From: an uncultured Oscillospiraceae bacterium | GTDB taxonomy: Bacteria; Bacillota; Clostridia; Oscillospirales; Oscillospiraceae | Direction of reading: 5' to 3' | DNA length: 64,000 nucleotides | NCBI GenBank assembly: GCA_934655875.1 | Contig: CAKUHB010000009.1 | Location: 16,414 to 80,413 of the forward strand | Shown: in pieces, positions 21,938 through 30,912 of the stretch | How the letters are laid out: each line of letters opens with the position of its first letter | Position numbering within the stretch: the stretch's first letter is position 1 | Notes under the pieces: generated by a model | Database searches by the model: none | What the model was told of the DNA's origin: nothing | Seen by the model: only the letters and a program-made list of their open reading frames with translations | Program-made: the position numbers and the translations under genes

Positions 21938-22108
21938 GTTTGTACCCGCGGCAGCGGACAGTCCGCGGTGCAATACGGAAGTGTGTGCTTCCGCTTTTCC
22001 TCCGGCGGCCCAATCCGCCTTCCCTTCCTGCCGGGCGTCCGGATCTCCTACCGGGCGTCCGGCAATCCTATGCCCCCACCAAACACTCCCGCACCGATCA
22101 AACAGCCC

Positions 22109-22136
22109 CATCCCGAACACACCCGTGTTCGGGATG
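22109..22136. repeat. Perfect 12-bp inverted repeat
   Basis: CATCCCGAACAC, loop ACCC, then the exact complement. No T-tract follows on either strand, so it is not a clear terminator. Confidence 0.6.
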
Positions 22137-22236
22137 GATTTGCTCTTGGCAGGTCGTGATATATTAAACACCGCAACAGTTTCTCCCATCTGCGACTATC
22201 TGAATAGAAGCATTTACAGCCAAGGAGGATCCGCAG

Positions 22237-22350
22237 ATGGGCGGGCCGTATGGATCGCTCGACCATGTGGAGAAACCGGTTAGGGCGTGTATGGAAGCAG
22301 GAGAACTGATGTCCCGCGTGAGCTTATATATGATCGAACAATACGGCTGA
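22237..22350 (+). CDS. 37-residue hypothetical small protein
   Basis: ATG 22237 is preceded by a near-perfect AAGGAGG at eight bases and opens a 37-codon frame beginning M-G-G-P-Y-G-S-L-D-H-V and ending S-L-Y-M-I-E-Q-Y-G. It is followed by a small hairpin GGCGC-TCT-GCGCC with GGTTTT. It is the only frame with a good ribosome site downstream of the cobalamin riboswitch, 400 bases away. It could be a genuine small protein or the remnant of a deleted gene. No family recognised. Confidence 0.45.
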   Translation: MGGPYGSLDHVEKPVRACMEAGELMSRVSLYMIEQYG

Positions 22351-22403
22351 GGGGCGCTCTGCGCCGGTTTTGGCACCGGGACGGCGCGCGGCGAATATGA
22401 AAA

Positions 22404-22442
22404 CCCCGGCGGCGGATACAGGCTTTGTATCTGCCGCCGGGG
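22404..22442. terminator. Bidirectional terminator
   Basis: A 17-bp stem (CCCCGGCGGCGGATACA and complement, one wobble) is flanked by AAAA on the left and TTTTT on the right. It serves the minus-strand GLUG gene and any plus-strand transcript from the small ORF. Confidence 0.8.
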
Positions 22443-22456
22443 TTTTTATGGATTCT

Positions 22457-25400
22457 TTATTGCAGCTTTTCCTGCACTGCGGCCGGGATGGCGCAGTTGT
22501 CCTTCGTCAGGTCGCTGCGGAAGTCGAAGGAGGCGGAGATGGAGATCTGGGTATCGACGATGCTGACCTGTACGCTGCCGCCGACCGAGGCGCGCAGGGC
22601 CGTGATTTTCCCATCCTGCACATCCAACTCGATCGTGCCGGGCAGATACTGCACATTGAGCTTCTCCGCGTCCGGCGCGATGGCGATGGCCGCCTGCCGC
22701 GTGCGTTCCTCGCTGAGGGTCAGCGTGTAGGTATAGCCGCTCTGGGTCTGCGTGCTGCTCGCTGCGCCCTCCAGGCACGCGCGATAGGCAATGTCCATGA
22801 GATCCGCGCAGCGCACGAGCGTCTGCTCGCTGGCCGTCGGCGTTTTGCCGTCCTTCGTCCAGACCTGCTCGCCCACGAAATAGAGCTCCAGCGCGCCCGC
22901 ACGCAGGCAGCTGACCGTTCTTCCGTCCTGCACGGTGCGGAAGTAGTCGAGCGAGGTATCGAAGATCACGGGGCCGCAGTTGGCGCTGAGCTTTACGCGT
23001 GCGGCCAGCGGGTCGCGCTTGCCAAGCTCCGACACAGCGGACAGCACCCGCAGCAGATCCTCGGTCAGCTCCAGCTTCCCCTGATAGCCGCCGTTCGCCA
23101 TGGCGTCGGTCACGGCCTTGGGGACGCTGTGCACGGTCTGCGCGTCCTCCTCGATCGTCAGCTCGGCCCAGACGGTCATCGACTGGGTCTGGCCGTCGCT
23201 TCCCGCGGCTTTTCCGCTGCCGGAAGCTTCGATGGAGCGGATCGCACCGTCCGTCACGTGCATGCACAGGTCGATGCTCTCGACTGCGGTCAGAGAATCG
23301 GCGATCGTCGGCGTCAGCAGCGACAACGCCTGCTCCGCGTCCGAACCATAGGCCGTCACGGAATAGACCTCTTCCCCGCTCTCGCGGGCATAGGTCACGT
23401 CGGTCGCGTTATACAGCTCGAGAATATGCTCGCCCAGTGTGGAATAATCCGGGAACAGGCCGCTCGTGCGGTACGCGCTGCCGTTTTCGAGATAGATCGA
23501 GCCGTCATAATAATACAGCTGCACGCCGTTTTCCTCGATGCAGAGGATCTGCTTGCCGTCGGCCTGCGTGCGGAACAGATGCGCGTCCGTTTGCAGTGTC
23601 TCGCTGCCGAGCTCCATCTGTACGGAAGCGCTCATGTCCAGCTCTTTTCTGGCGGACAGATTTTTGAGCAGCAGCAGGGCGTCCACGCTGCTCTTGAGAC
23701 TGGCGCGGTAGATGAGGATACCCGCCGCAGCCAGAGCCACAACAGCCAGCGCGATGATCCACCAGAGTCTGTGCTTCTTTTTCTTTTCTGCGGACAGCAG
23801 CTGCTCCTCCTCGGAAGGCACCTGCCCTGCGCCCTCGGACATGACCGCGTTGTTGGCGTTCTGCTCGGCCTGCATGGCACTGCGCAGCGCCTGCATCTGG
23901 CGTCTTCTTGCCTTGCCGAGCTTGTGAATAAGGTGGATGATCAGCAGCACCAGCAGCGCCGCGAGCCCTGCCAGCACGATCCAGAGCCACCAGACCTGGA
24001 ACGTCGACAGTGCCGCCAGCTGCACCGTCTGTCCTTCCGCCTGGAAGGACAGATAGCTGCCGACCTGCGTGGTCTTGACCTTTTTCCAGACGCCGTTTTC
24101 GTTCTGCAAATAGATATCCAGCTTCCCCTTCTGGCCGTCCGGCGCGCGGTAGCGGATGGTATGCGTCTGCGCGCCGTCGTCCGGCAGGCGCAGCTGCCAC
24201 TGCTCGACAACGGACTTGGCAACATGCGCCGCAGGCGCATGGCCGTCGGAGATATTCTCAAAGTATTTCCGGATCGCTTCCGGGATGCTGGCGGAGATCT
24301 CGCCGAATGCGGACGGTGTGATCGCCTGCGGCTGCGCTTGCAGCCGGTCGGTGTCCGTATACGCGCCCTCGGCAAAGAAGACCGGGCGGCCGTCGCCGCG
24401 GGCCGCTTCGCTGGTCAGCGCATCCACACAGGTGTGGTATTCCGCCGTGACGGTGGTGTCAAAGCGGATGTTTTGCAGGCTCCGGATATCCCAGACGCCG
24501 TACTGGCCGTCCACCGCGGGGATCTCCGGATAGACGGAATCGTCAAGCGAGTCGCCATAGTCCACCGCGACGGTCTTCAGGATCTCGCCGTCTGCCACGA
24601 ACTGCACCGTAAAGGTCTTGAACGCGTCCGGGAGCGCTTCGTTCTCCAGAAGCGACCGGTAGGAGACCGGCTCCGCCTGCGTGCTGACGCTCACGCCGTC
24701 AAGACCCGCCAGCGTGTCAGAGACGAAGCGGTTGTCTGCGAATGTCCCGGCATTGCTGCCCGCGATCGCACCGGCGTACTGCTCGCAGTCCGTGATGGTC
24801 ACGAGCGACGTGCAGCCGGTGACGGTGCTGCCGTCTCCTGTCAGGCTGTCCGTCACGCCGGAGCCGACGATGCCGCCAAGATACCGGCTGCCGGACAGCG
24901 CGCACTTGGCATAGCTGTCCTGCACCGCGGCGGCGCAGATCCCGGCAATGCCGCCGACATAGCTGCCGCTCTCACTGTTTACGCTGCCGTAGGCTTCGCA
25001 GCTGTCGATCAGGCCCAGATCCATCCGGCCGCAGATCGCCGCCGCGCAGTCCTTTTTGGCCGTGACGCTGCCGGTATTGACGCAGCTCTGCAAAACGGCC
25101 TTCAGCTCATACTGCTTGCGCTCCTGCGTGGAAAGGCTTTCGGAGACGTCGCTCTCGGGGTCGACGTCATATTCCAGCGCCATCGCGCCGGCAATGCCGC
25201 CGACGTTGCGGTCGGCCTGCACGCTGCCGCTGTTTTTGCAGCCGCGCAGCGCGCCGAGCGTCACCGCGTCCGCCGCATCCTGCGACGTATCCGAGATCAC
25301 ATCCTGATTCTCCACGGCGTCCATGGCATCGAACACCGTCTGGCTGATCTCATCGAGCTTGTCGCTGACGGCTTGCAGATCGCCGGTCAGCGTCGCAGAG

Positions 25401-26872
25401 AGGTTGGCTGTTTGGGAGCCGATGGCGCGCATCTGTGCGCCCATGCCGCTCAGTGCGGAAGCAAGCTCCGGCAAAGACGCGTCGGCGTTCATTTGCAGCG
25501 ACGCGCTGATCGCGCCTGCGCCGTCTGTGCCGCCGGACAGCGACACATCCGAGGGATCCACATAGCCGCCCGCACCGACGCCCGCACCAATGCCGTGCGA
25601 GGTATCGATCTCGATCGGGTGACTGGAAATGCTGACGCTGCTGTCCGTCCCCGCGCCCGCCGCAACTCCGGCGCCCGCAGTGGCTTCGCCGATCTCCAGC
25701 TCTGCGCCGCCCGAAATGCCGCCGTTTGCCAGTGCGCTGCCGTCAATCGTGGCGCTGGCCTTGAGGTTATTGGCCGCGTTCGACGCGCTGTCCAGATACG
25801 AGCCCATCCCGGCCAGCTGCGAACCGATGGCGCTGGCCGCGCCGCCGGCGTCTTCGGTTGCCTTGTCGGTCAGCGTTTTGAGCTCCTGCAGCTGCCGCTG
25901 GAGCTGATCTTTCGTGCTTTCCGAGACGATGATCGCCACATACGGCTCTGCCTGTCCGGCGATGCCGCCGACGTCCTTGCGGCCGAAGATCGTGCCGGTG
26001 TTGGTATTGTTGAGCAGATACCCGCTCGTGCTGCCGGCGATGCCGCCGACGTTATAGCCCACATGCTCATAGCCGACCGTGCCCTCGTTCGTGCAGCCGA
26101 CGATCATGCCGGTGTTGCTCCCGGCGATGCCGCCGGTGGAGGTCGTCGTGAGAAGGGTCTGGGACTTGTTCAGATTGGCAAGATCGAAGGTCAGATCGAT
26201 CTGAATGTCGGTCAGGTTCAGCGCGGCGTCCACGCTGTTGGGGTTGACGCTGCCGCTGTTGGTGCAGTGGCGGATCACGCCGCTGTTCCGTCCGGCGATG
26301 CCGCCGGTGGCGTTCGTCGCCTGCACCATGCCGGTAAACGTGCTGCTGATGATCTCGCCGGACAGCTCGTTGCAGCCGACAAGACCGCCGATCTGCGCGT
26401 CGCCCTGCACCATGCCGGTGAAGCTGCAGCAGACGATGCGGCCGTAGTTTTCGCCTGCAATGCCGCCGCAGACCGTCTGGTCGCCGCCCGCGGCGACAGA
26501 GCCTGTCACGTTCAGATTTTCCACCTGCCCGGAGGGCTGGATGGTGCCGAAGAGGCCGGCCGGGCTGTAGCTGCCTGTCAGATCAAAGTCGGAAATGGTA
26601 TGCCCGCCGCCGTCAAACGTCCCGCCGAAGGACGCCGCAGGCGCGCAGTCCATGCCCGCCAGCGAAATATCCGTCCGCAGCACGACCGTCTTTCCCTGTG
26701 ACCAGGTATCGAGCGCACAGTTTTTGACAAAGGCTTCAAAATCGCTTGCAGAATCGATATAAACGGTATCCGTGCCGTCCGCCGCGGCGGCGCACAGCAC
26801 CGACGGCAGGCACAGACACAGAGCCAGAAGCAGCACCAGAAGGCGTCTGGCAAGAAGCGTTCTCTTATTCAT
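22457..26872 (-). CDS. Large GLUG-repeat exported membrane protein
   Basis: 1471 residues from ATG 26872, chosen because AGGAGG precedes it and a signal peptide starts there (MNKRTLLARRLLVLLLALC). A parallel-beta region (about 60-340) is rich in GLUG-type units such as V-G-G-I-A-G-x-N-x-G, with more near 610-740. A low-complexity stretch lies between (about 350-560). Two membrane helices are near 962-985 and 1035-1054. The last 415 residues contain two similar beta-rich units, apparently duplicated. The protein overlaps the end of the MMPL gene by eight bases, so the two are one operon. It is likely a cell-surface protein working with the exporter; no enzymatic motif is seen. Confidence 0.82.
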   Translation of the reverse strand: MNKRTLLARRLLVLLLALCLCLPSVLCAAAADGTDTVYIDSASDFEAFVKNCALDTWSQGKTVVLRTDISLAGMDCAPAASFGGTFDGGGHTISDFDLTGSYSPAGLFGTIQPSGQVENLNVTGSVAAGGDQTVCGGIAGENYGRIVCCSFTGMVQGDAQIGGLVGCNELSGEIISSTFTGMVQATNATGGIAGRNSGVIRHCTNSGSVNPNSVDAALNLTDIQIDLTFDLANLNKSQTLLTTTSTGGIAGSNTGMIVGCTNEGTVGYEHVGYNVGGIAGSTSGYLLNNTNTGTIFGRKDVGGIAGQAEPYVAIIVSESTKDQLQRQLQELKTLTDKATEDAGGAASAIGSQLAGMGSYLDSASNAANNLKASATIDGSALANGGISGGAELEIGEATAGAGVAAGAGTDSSVSISSHPIEIDTSHGIGAGVGAGGYVDPSDVSLSGGTDGAGAISASLQMNADASLPELASALSGMGAQMRAIGSQTANLSATLTGDLQAVSDKLDEISQTVFDAMDAVENQDVISDTSQDAADAVTLGALRGCKNSGSVQADRNVGGIAGAMALEYDVDPESDVSESLSTQERKQYELKAVLQSCVNTGSVTAKKDCAAAICGRMDLGLIDSCEAYGSVNSESGSYVGGIAGICAAAVQDSYAKCALSGSRYLGGIVGSGVTDSLTGDGSTVTGCTSLVTITDCEQYAGAIAGSNAGTFADNRFVSDTLAGLDGVSVSTQAEPVSYRSLLENEALPDAFKTFTVQFVADGEILKTVAVDYGDSLDDSVYPEIPAVDGQYGVWDIRSLQNIRFDTTVTAEYHTCVDALTSEAARGDGRPVFFAEGAYTDTDRLQAQPQAITPSAFGEISASIPEAIRKYFENISDGHAPAAHVAKSVVEQWQLRLPDDGAQTHTIRYRAPDGQKGKLDIYLQNENGVWKKVKTTQVGSYLSFQAEGQTVQLAALSTFQVWWLWIVLAGLAALLVLLIIHLIHKLGKARRRQMQALRSAMQAEQNANNAVMSEGAGQVPSEEEQLLSAEKKKKHRLWWIIALAVVALAAAGILIYRASLKSSVDALLLLKNLSARKELDMSASVQMELGSETLQTDAHLFRTQADGKQILCIEENGVQLYYYDGSIYLENGSAYRTSGLFPDYSTLGEHILELYNATDVTYARESGEEVYSVTAYGSDAEQALSLLTPTIADSLTAVESIDLCMHVTDGAIRSIEASGSGKAAGSDGQTQSMTVWAELTIEEDAQTVHSVPKAVTDAMANGGYQGKLELTEDLLRVLSAVSELGKRDPLAARVKLSANCGPVIFDTSLDYFRTVQDGRTVSCLRAGALELYFVGEQVWTKDGKTPTASEQTLVRCADLMDIAYRACLEGAASSTQTQSGYTYTLTLSEERTRQAAIAIAPDAEKLNVQYLPGTIELDVQDGKITALRASVGGSVQVSIVDTQISISASFDFRSDLTKDNCAIPAAVQEKLQ

Positions 26873-29366
26873 CTGCCTGCGCCTCCTTTCCTGCATCCTC
26901 TGTATCCGGCGGCGTTTCGGGCGGAGCATCCGGTGCCTCCGGCTCCTCCTCTTCCGTGCCGGAGAGCAGGCTGACGTTGACATCGCCGTCCACGTACGCA
27001 TGCACAACGCCGTGGATCTGGCCGCGGATCTCGCCGCGGACCATGCCGTCGATGCGGATGCGGCCGCTCGCCTGCCGCTGTGAAACAGCGGTCGGCATGT
27101 CGAAGGAGGTCTTATCGATGACCTTCTCGCCCAGCAGCAGGATCTGCGGGAGGATGAACATGACAATGATAATGGTAATGATCGTGCCGCGGCCCAGACT
27201 GTCGCCGATTCCGGCGATGGCCGCGTTGGAGGTCATCTGGCCGATCAGGATACCGGCAATGACCATCATAAGGCCCGAGGTGATGATCGTCGGGAATGCG
27301 AGGTTCATCGTCTCGATGATCGCGTCCTTCTTTGGCATTTTGTCCTTAAATTCCATGAAGCGGCTGGTCGTCACGATGGCATAGTCGATGTTCGCGCCCA
27401 TCTGGATGGACGAGACAACCAGATAGCTGAGGAAGAACAGGGGGCTGTTCGTGATGGTGGGAATGCCGTAGTTGATCCAGATACTGCCCTGAATGACGAG
27501 GATCAGCAGGACCGGGATACCGGCCGATTTGAACGTGAACAGCAGGACCACAAGGACAATGAGGATGGACAGCACCGACACGACCACGTTGTCGCGCGAG
27601 AACGACGCCTTGAAATCCTGCTCGGACGAGGAATCGCCCACGACATACACGTCGCCGTCCGGGTAATAGCTTTTCGTGACGAGCCGGATCTGATCCAAGA
27701 ACTCATACGTCTCGTCGCCGCCGACCGGCAGATTCAGATAGACCAGCATACGGCTGTAGCTGTCGGACTGCAGCTGCTTTTTCGCGTTCTGGATCTGCGT
27801 GTTGGCGTCCTCCAGCGTCTTGGTCATGTCATCGTCCAGAGAGACATAGCCCTGCTGCATCTCGTCGTAGAGGAACGAGAACATATCAATGAGCGGCACG
27901 GAATAGTTCGGCAGGCCACCGATGATCTTGCCGTAATTTTCGGTGTCTGCGGCATATGCCGCGTAGAGAAGCTCCGCGACCTCATAGTCGAGGTCGGTCA
28001 GCTCGGAGAACTGCCGCGGGTTCAGCGCGTCCGTCAGCATGTAGTCTCCCATGGCCTCCACATTGGAAAGGCCCAGCGTGGAATCGACCTCGTCATAGGT
28101 CTCCAGCTCATCCAGAAGCTTCTTTTCCGACGGGTAATCCCCGGACGGGACCACGACGGCCACCATATTGGTCGAGCCGAAGGTCTCGTCGATCAGATTT
28201 TCCGCGATCTGCTGGTCGGACTGCTTCGCGGTCTTCAGATAGCTGAAGCCGTAGACATACGGGCAGTTCTGCGCGAAGATCATCGCGACGATGATGACAG
28301 CAAGGAAGACCGGCGGGATGATCTTTTTGGTCGCATAGGCGAATCTGCCGACGAAGGGGATTTTCGGGACAAAGTTTTTGTGGCGCGTGGCGTCGATCTT
28401 CTTGCCGAACAGCATGAGAAGCCCCGGCATCAGGAAGAAGACGGAAAACAGCGAGAAGAAGATGGACTTGATCAGGCAGATACCGAGGTCAAAGCCCAGC
28501 CGGAACTCCATGAACAGCATCGCCACCAGACCGCCGATCGTCGTGAGACTGCTGCCGCAGATCTCCGGCACGGCCTTGCTGAGCGCGACGATGACCGCCT
28601 CCCGGATGGGAAGCGTCTCATGCTCCTCCTTATAGCGGTTGCAGAGAATGATCGCATAGTCGACCGACAGCGCCAGCTGCAGAACGATCGTGACGGAGTT
28701 CGACACGAACGAAATCGTGCCCAGCAGGAAGTTCGTGCCCATGTTCAGAAGCGCCGCCGCAACGAACGTGATCAGCAGCACCGGCACCTCGGCATACGTC
28801 TGCGAGGTCAGAATCAGAACCGACACGACGACGATCGCCACGATGATGACGATGACGCCGATCTCCTGCGCGAGGACCTTGGACGCCGTATCGCCGAAGG
28901 TCGCGGAGACGTACATATCATAGTCTGCAAGACGCTCCTCCACCTCGTTCAGGACGGTCTCGCAGCGCTCGTCGTCCTCGGAATAGTCGAAGGTGATATC
29001 GTACAGCGCGGAAGCGTTCGTATAGTGCGCATCCGTGTCGTCAAACGTCACGCCCTGCACGCCGTCGATGTCCGCGAGCTGCTCGCGGATCGCTTCCGCT
29101 TCATCGTAGGAGACGTTGACGAGCATGATCTGCGCCGTGCCGAACGTCGTAAATTCGTCCTCCATAAGCTGCAGGCCCCGATACGTCTCGGAGTCCTTCG
29201 GCAGGTAGGCGGAAAGCTGATTTTCCACCTGCACCCAGTTGCGCGAGAAAACCGAAAAGATCAGCCCAATTGCAACGATCAGGAAGATCAGGTTTCGCTT
29301 ATCAACGATAAAGCTGGCAAATTTGTACATAAAGCCTTCATTCTGGTTCTTTGCATTCTGGCTCAT
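26865..29366 (-). CDS. MMPL/RND-family transporter
   Basis: 833 residues. It shows the classic duplicated RND layout: one N-terminal helix (about 25-43), an external loop, a five-helix MMPL block (about 170-320) with LSVDYAIILCNRY, a helix near 345-365, a second external domain (about 370-585) and a second MMPL block (about 590-760) with GANIDYAIVTTSRF. The Asp in each D-Y-A-I motif matches the proton-relay position of the family. The C-terminal tail is acidic and Pro-rich. MMPL proteins export lipids, glycolipids or peptides; the GLUG protein encoded immediately downstream may be its surface partner. Start ATG 29366 follows GGGAGTG. Confidence 0.88.
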   Translation of the reverse strand: MSQNAKNQNEGFMYKFASFIVDKRNLIFLIVAIGLIFSVFSRNWVQVENQLSAYLPKDSETYRGLQLMEDEFTTFGTAQIMLVNVSYDEAEAIREQLADIDGVQGVTFDDTDAHYTNASALYDITFDYSEDDERCETVLNEVEERLADYDMYVSATFGDTASKVLAQEIGVIVIIVAIVVVSVLILTSQTYAEVPVLLITFVAAALLNMGTNFLLGTISFVSNSVTIVLQLALSVDYAIILCNRYKEEHETLPIREAVIVALSKAVPEICGSSLTTIGGLVAMLFMEFRLGFDLGICLIKSIFFSLFSVFFLMPGLLMLFGKKIDATRHKNFVPKIPFVGRFAYATKKIIPPVFLAVIIVAMIFAQNCPYVYGFSYLKTAKQSDQQIAENLIDETFGSTNMVAVVVPSGDYPSEKKLLDELETYDEVDSTLGLSNVEAMGDYMLTDALNPRQFSELTDLDYEVAELLYAAYAADTENYGKIIGGLPNYSVPLIDMFSFLYDEMQQGYVSLDDDMTKTLEDANTQIQNAKKQLQSDSYSRMLVYLNLPVGGDETYEFLDQIRLVTKSYYPDGDVYVVGDSSSEQDFKASFSRDNVVVSVLSILIVLVVLLFTFKSAGIPVLLILVIQGSIWINYGIPTITNSPLFFLSYLVVSSIQMGANIDYAIVTTSRFMEFKDKMPKKDAIIETMNLAFPTIITSGLMMVIAGILIGQMTSNAAIAGIGDSLGRGTIITIIIVMFILPQILLLGEKVIDKTSFDMPTAVSQRQASGRIRIDGMVRGEIRGQIHGVVHAYVDGDVNVSLLSGTEEEEPEAPDAPPETPPDTEDAGKEAQADE

Positions 29367-30030
29367 ACGTCACACTCCCGTTGTTCTGCTCCTTAAAAAT
29401 TCAATCCAGTTTAGCACAAAATTACTTCATTTGGCAATATGCAAACCGCCGAAGTTGACCAAGCAAAATCGTCACTTCTCCCAGCAGATCAACGCCCCGC
29501 CGAGCACAAAAACGAGGGCCTTTATGCAAAGCATAAAAGCCCTCTCACCCCACACACTCCGCAGCGAACCGCCCGCTCCAGCCGCTTATGGATCAACTAA
29601 AAACAAAATCGCAATCCAGCGTCAGCGATTGCGATTTTGAAGCGAAGAAACGCCCCGTCCGGCTAAGAAGCCTCGCCGCAAGGCGGGGATTCGTGCCGTA
29701 AGGGGCGTTTCTGCGCTGTGTTGTGCGAATACGATGATCAATTCCCAAGTTGGCAGCACAAAACTGTGACCCAGCGAAGCGGTCACAGTTTTGAAGCGAG
29801 GAGCAGCGGAGCAAGTGAGAGATGACTTTTTATGCAGCGCATAAAAAGTCGTCGCGAACTTGCGCAGTTCGCGACGAGCTGTGTCATGTGAACACTATGG
29901 ATCAACTATCAGATTTGAAGCACAAACCCGCAATCCAGCGAAGCGATTGCGGGTTTGAACGAAGAAAGACCTTTGCTGTCGAGATGAACGCGCTTGCGCG
30001 GTCATCTGACATACAAAGGTCATTTCTGAG
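29367..30030. other. Non-coding interval made largely of hairpins
   Basis: About 660 bases with no supportable gene between the MMPL gene and tRNA-Leu. At least seven separate inverted repeats lie within 29514-30021. TATGGATCAACTA occurs twice, near 29587 and 29897. Short open frames on both strands are repeat-derived. Confidence 0.7.
29514..30021. repeat. Array of perfect 10-12 bp hairpins with shared loop
   Basis: Hairpins seen: 29514-29544 (14 bp, one mismatch); 29605-29638 (12 bp); 29646-29712 (11 bp outer stem with an inner hairpin); 29760-29792 (12 bp); 29824-29850 (12 bp); 29851-29875 (10 bp); 29924-29956 (12 bp); 29968-30021 (nested). Arms differ in sequence, but the 29760 and 29924 elements share the nine-base loop CAGCGAAGC and 29605 has the variant CAGCGTCAGC. 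Not a CRISPR: there is no constant repeat with spacers. It lies downstream of tRNA-Leu in the tRNA's direction of transcription. Confidence 0.8.
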
Positions 30031-30117
30031 TGGTGCCGGTGGCCGGACTCGAACCGGCACGCCATCGCTGGCGGTGGATTTTGAGTCCACTACGTCTACC
30101 AATTCCATCACACCGGC
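30031..30117 (-). tRNA. tRNA-Leu (anticodon CAA)
   Basis: 87 bases including an encoded CCA. The acceptor stem GCCGGTG pairs with CACCGGC. The anticodon arm GTGGA-CTCAAAA-TCCAC gives CAA. A long variable arm (CCGCCAGCGATGGC) and the T-arm GCCGG-TTCGAGT-CCGGC fit a class II leucine tRNA. It starts 59 bases after the rex stop on the same strand. Confidence 0.95.
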
Positions 30118-30175
30118 GTTGCTGGCAGTTATTATACAGCATGGAACGTGGAAATTCAAGACAAACTTCTCTTGA

Positions 30176-30817
30176 TTATTCCGCTTCTGCCTTCATCTGT
30201 TCGTTGAGGTGCTTGCACAGCAGCGCCAGAGACGCGGCCATGTTCTCGTTCTGCACCAGAATATGCTCCGGGACGTTCAGATGCTTCGGAGCAAAGTTCC
30301 AGATGGCAAGAATGCCGTTGCTGATGAGAAGATCGCACACGGCCTGCGCCTGCTCGGCGGGAACAGTGATGATGCCGATCTTGATCTTGTCGCGCTGGCA
30401 GATCTCGCCCAGCCGCGACAGGTGCATGATGGGCTTGCCGCTCTTGTAAGTGCCGATGAGCGCGTCGTTCTCGTCGAACGCCGCAACGATATTGAGGCCG
30501 TATTCCGCGAAGCCGGAATAGCCCAGCAGCGCGCGGCCAAGCTTGCCCGCGCCGATGAGGACGGCGTCGTTGGAGTTGCCGTAGCCGAGGAACTGCTCGA
30601 TATCCGTGATGAGCGCGGCGCGGTTATAGCCGATCTTCGGTCGGCCGCCGCTCGAGACGAGCGCCAGATCCTTCCGCACCTGCACCTCGCCCATATGCAG
30701 ACCTGCTGCCAGCGCCGTCGCGGAAATATTCGCGCCGCTGTTTTCCGGCAGTCCCTTGAGATAGGACAGATAGGTCGGCAGACGTTTGAGTGTTGCACGG
30801 GAGATTTCTTTTTCCAT
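30176..30817 (-). CDS. rex: Redox-sensing transcriptional repressor Rex
   Basis: 213 residues. An N-terminal winged helix (about 5-75; ISATALAAGLHMGEVQVRKDL) is followed by a Rossmann domain with GAGKLGRALLGY (about 90-101) that senses the NADH/NAD+ ratio. Rex represses fermentation and respiration genes when NADH is low. It starts at ATG 30817 behind GAAAGAGGAC, with its own promoter just upstream. Confidence 0.93.
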   Translation of the reverse strand: MEKEISRATLKRLPTYLSYLKGLPENSGANISATALAAGLHMGEVQVRKDLALVSSGGRPKIGYNRAALITDIEQFLGYGNSNDAVLIGAGKLGRALLGYSGFAEYGLNIVAAFDENDALIGTYKSGKPIMHLSRLGEICQRDKIKIGIITVPAEQAQAVCDLLISNGILAIWNFAPKHLNVPEHILVQNENMAASLALLCKHLNEQMKAEAE

Positions 30818-30836
30818 GGGCTCATGTCCTCTTTCC

Positions 30837-30890
30837 GATATCGATAATTTGTATCGATATCTTTATACCATAACTGTTTTTCATTTTCAA
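30837..30890 (-). promoter_or_regulatory. rex promoter with operator-like palindrome
   Basis: On the minus strand TTGAAA (30885-30890) and TATAAA (30862-30867) are 17 bp apart. Directly after the -10 is a perfect 10-bp inverted repeat, GATATCGATA-AATTG-type loop-TATCGATATC (30837-30861), which covers the start-site region. It does not look like the usual Rex site TTGTGAA...TTCACAA, so another regulator may bind. Confidence 0.65.
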
Positions 30891-30912
30891 GCCCTAATTT
30901 CTATGTTCTTAC

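Larger units (their letters stand above)
21572..22236. other. Gene-poor interval after the ATP synthase operon
   Basis: No convincing gene in about 660 bases. It holds a cobalamin riboswitch (21730-21842), a terminator (21907-21937), a hairpin CGGAAG...CTTCCG followed by CTTTT near 21980, the direct repeat CCGGGCGTCCGG twice near 22040-22070, and a perfect 12-bp hairpin at 22109-22136. Open frames here are low-complexity and have no ribosome sites. Confidence 0.6.

Noticed and set aside
21854..22159. Pro/Arg-rich frames downstream of the cobalamin riboswitch as a B12-regulated gene
   Set aside because: Low complexity, no ribosome site, interrupted by hairpins and repeats.
22370..26701. 1443-codon plus-strand frame starting near the small ORF
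   Set aside because: Antisense shadow of the GLUG gene; Arg/Ala-rich without recognisable domains. The minus-strand frame has a signal peptide and clear repeats.
29514..30021. CRISPR array
   Set aside because: Units are palindromes with differing arms and a short constant loop; there are no constant direct repeats with uniform spacers and no cas genes.
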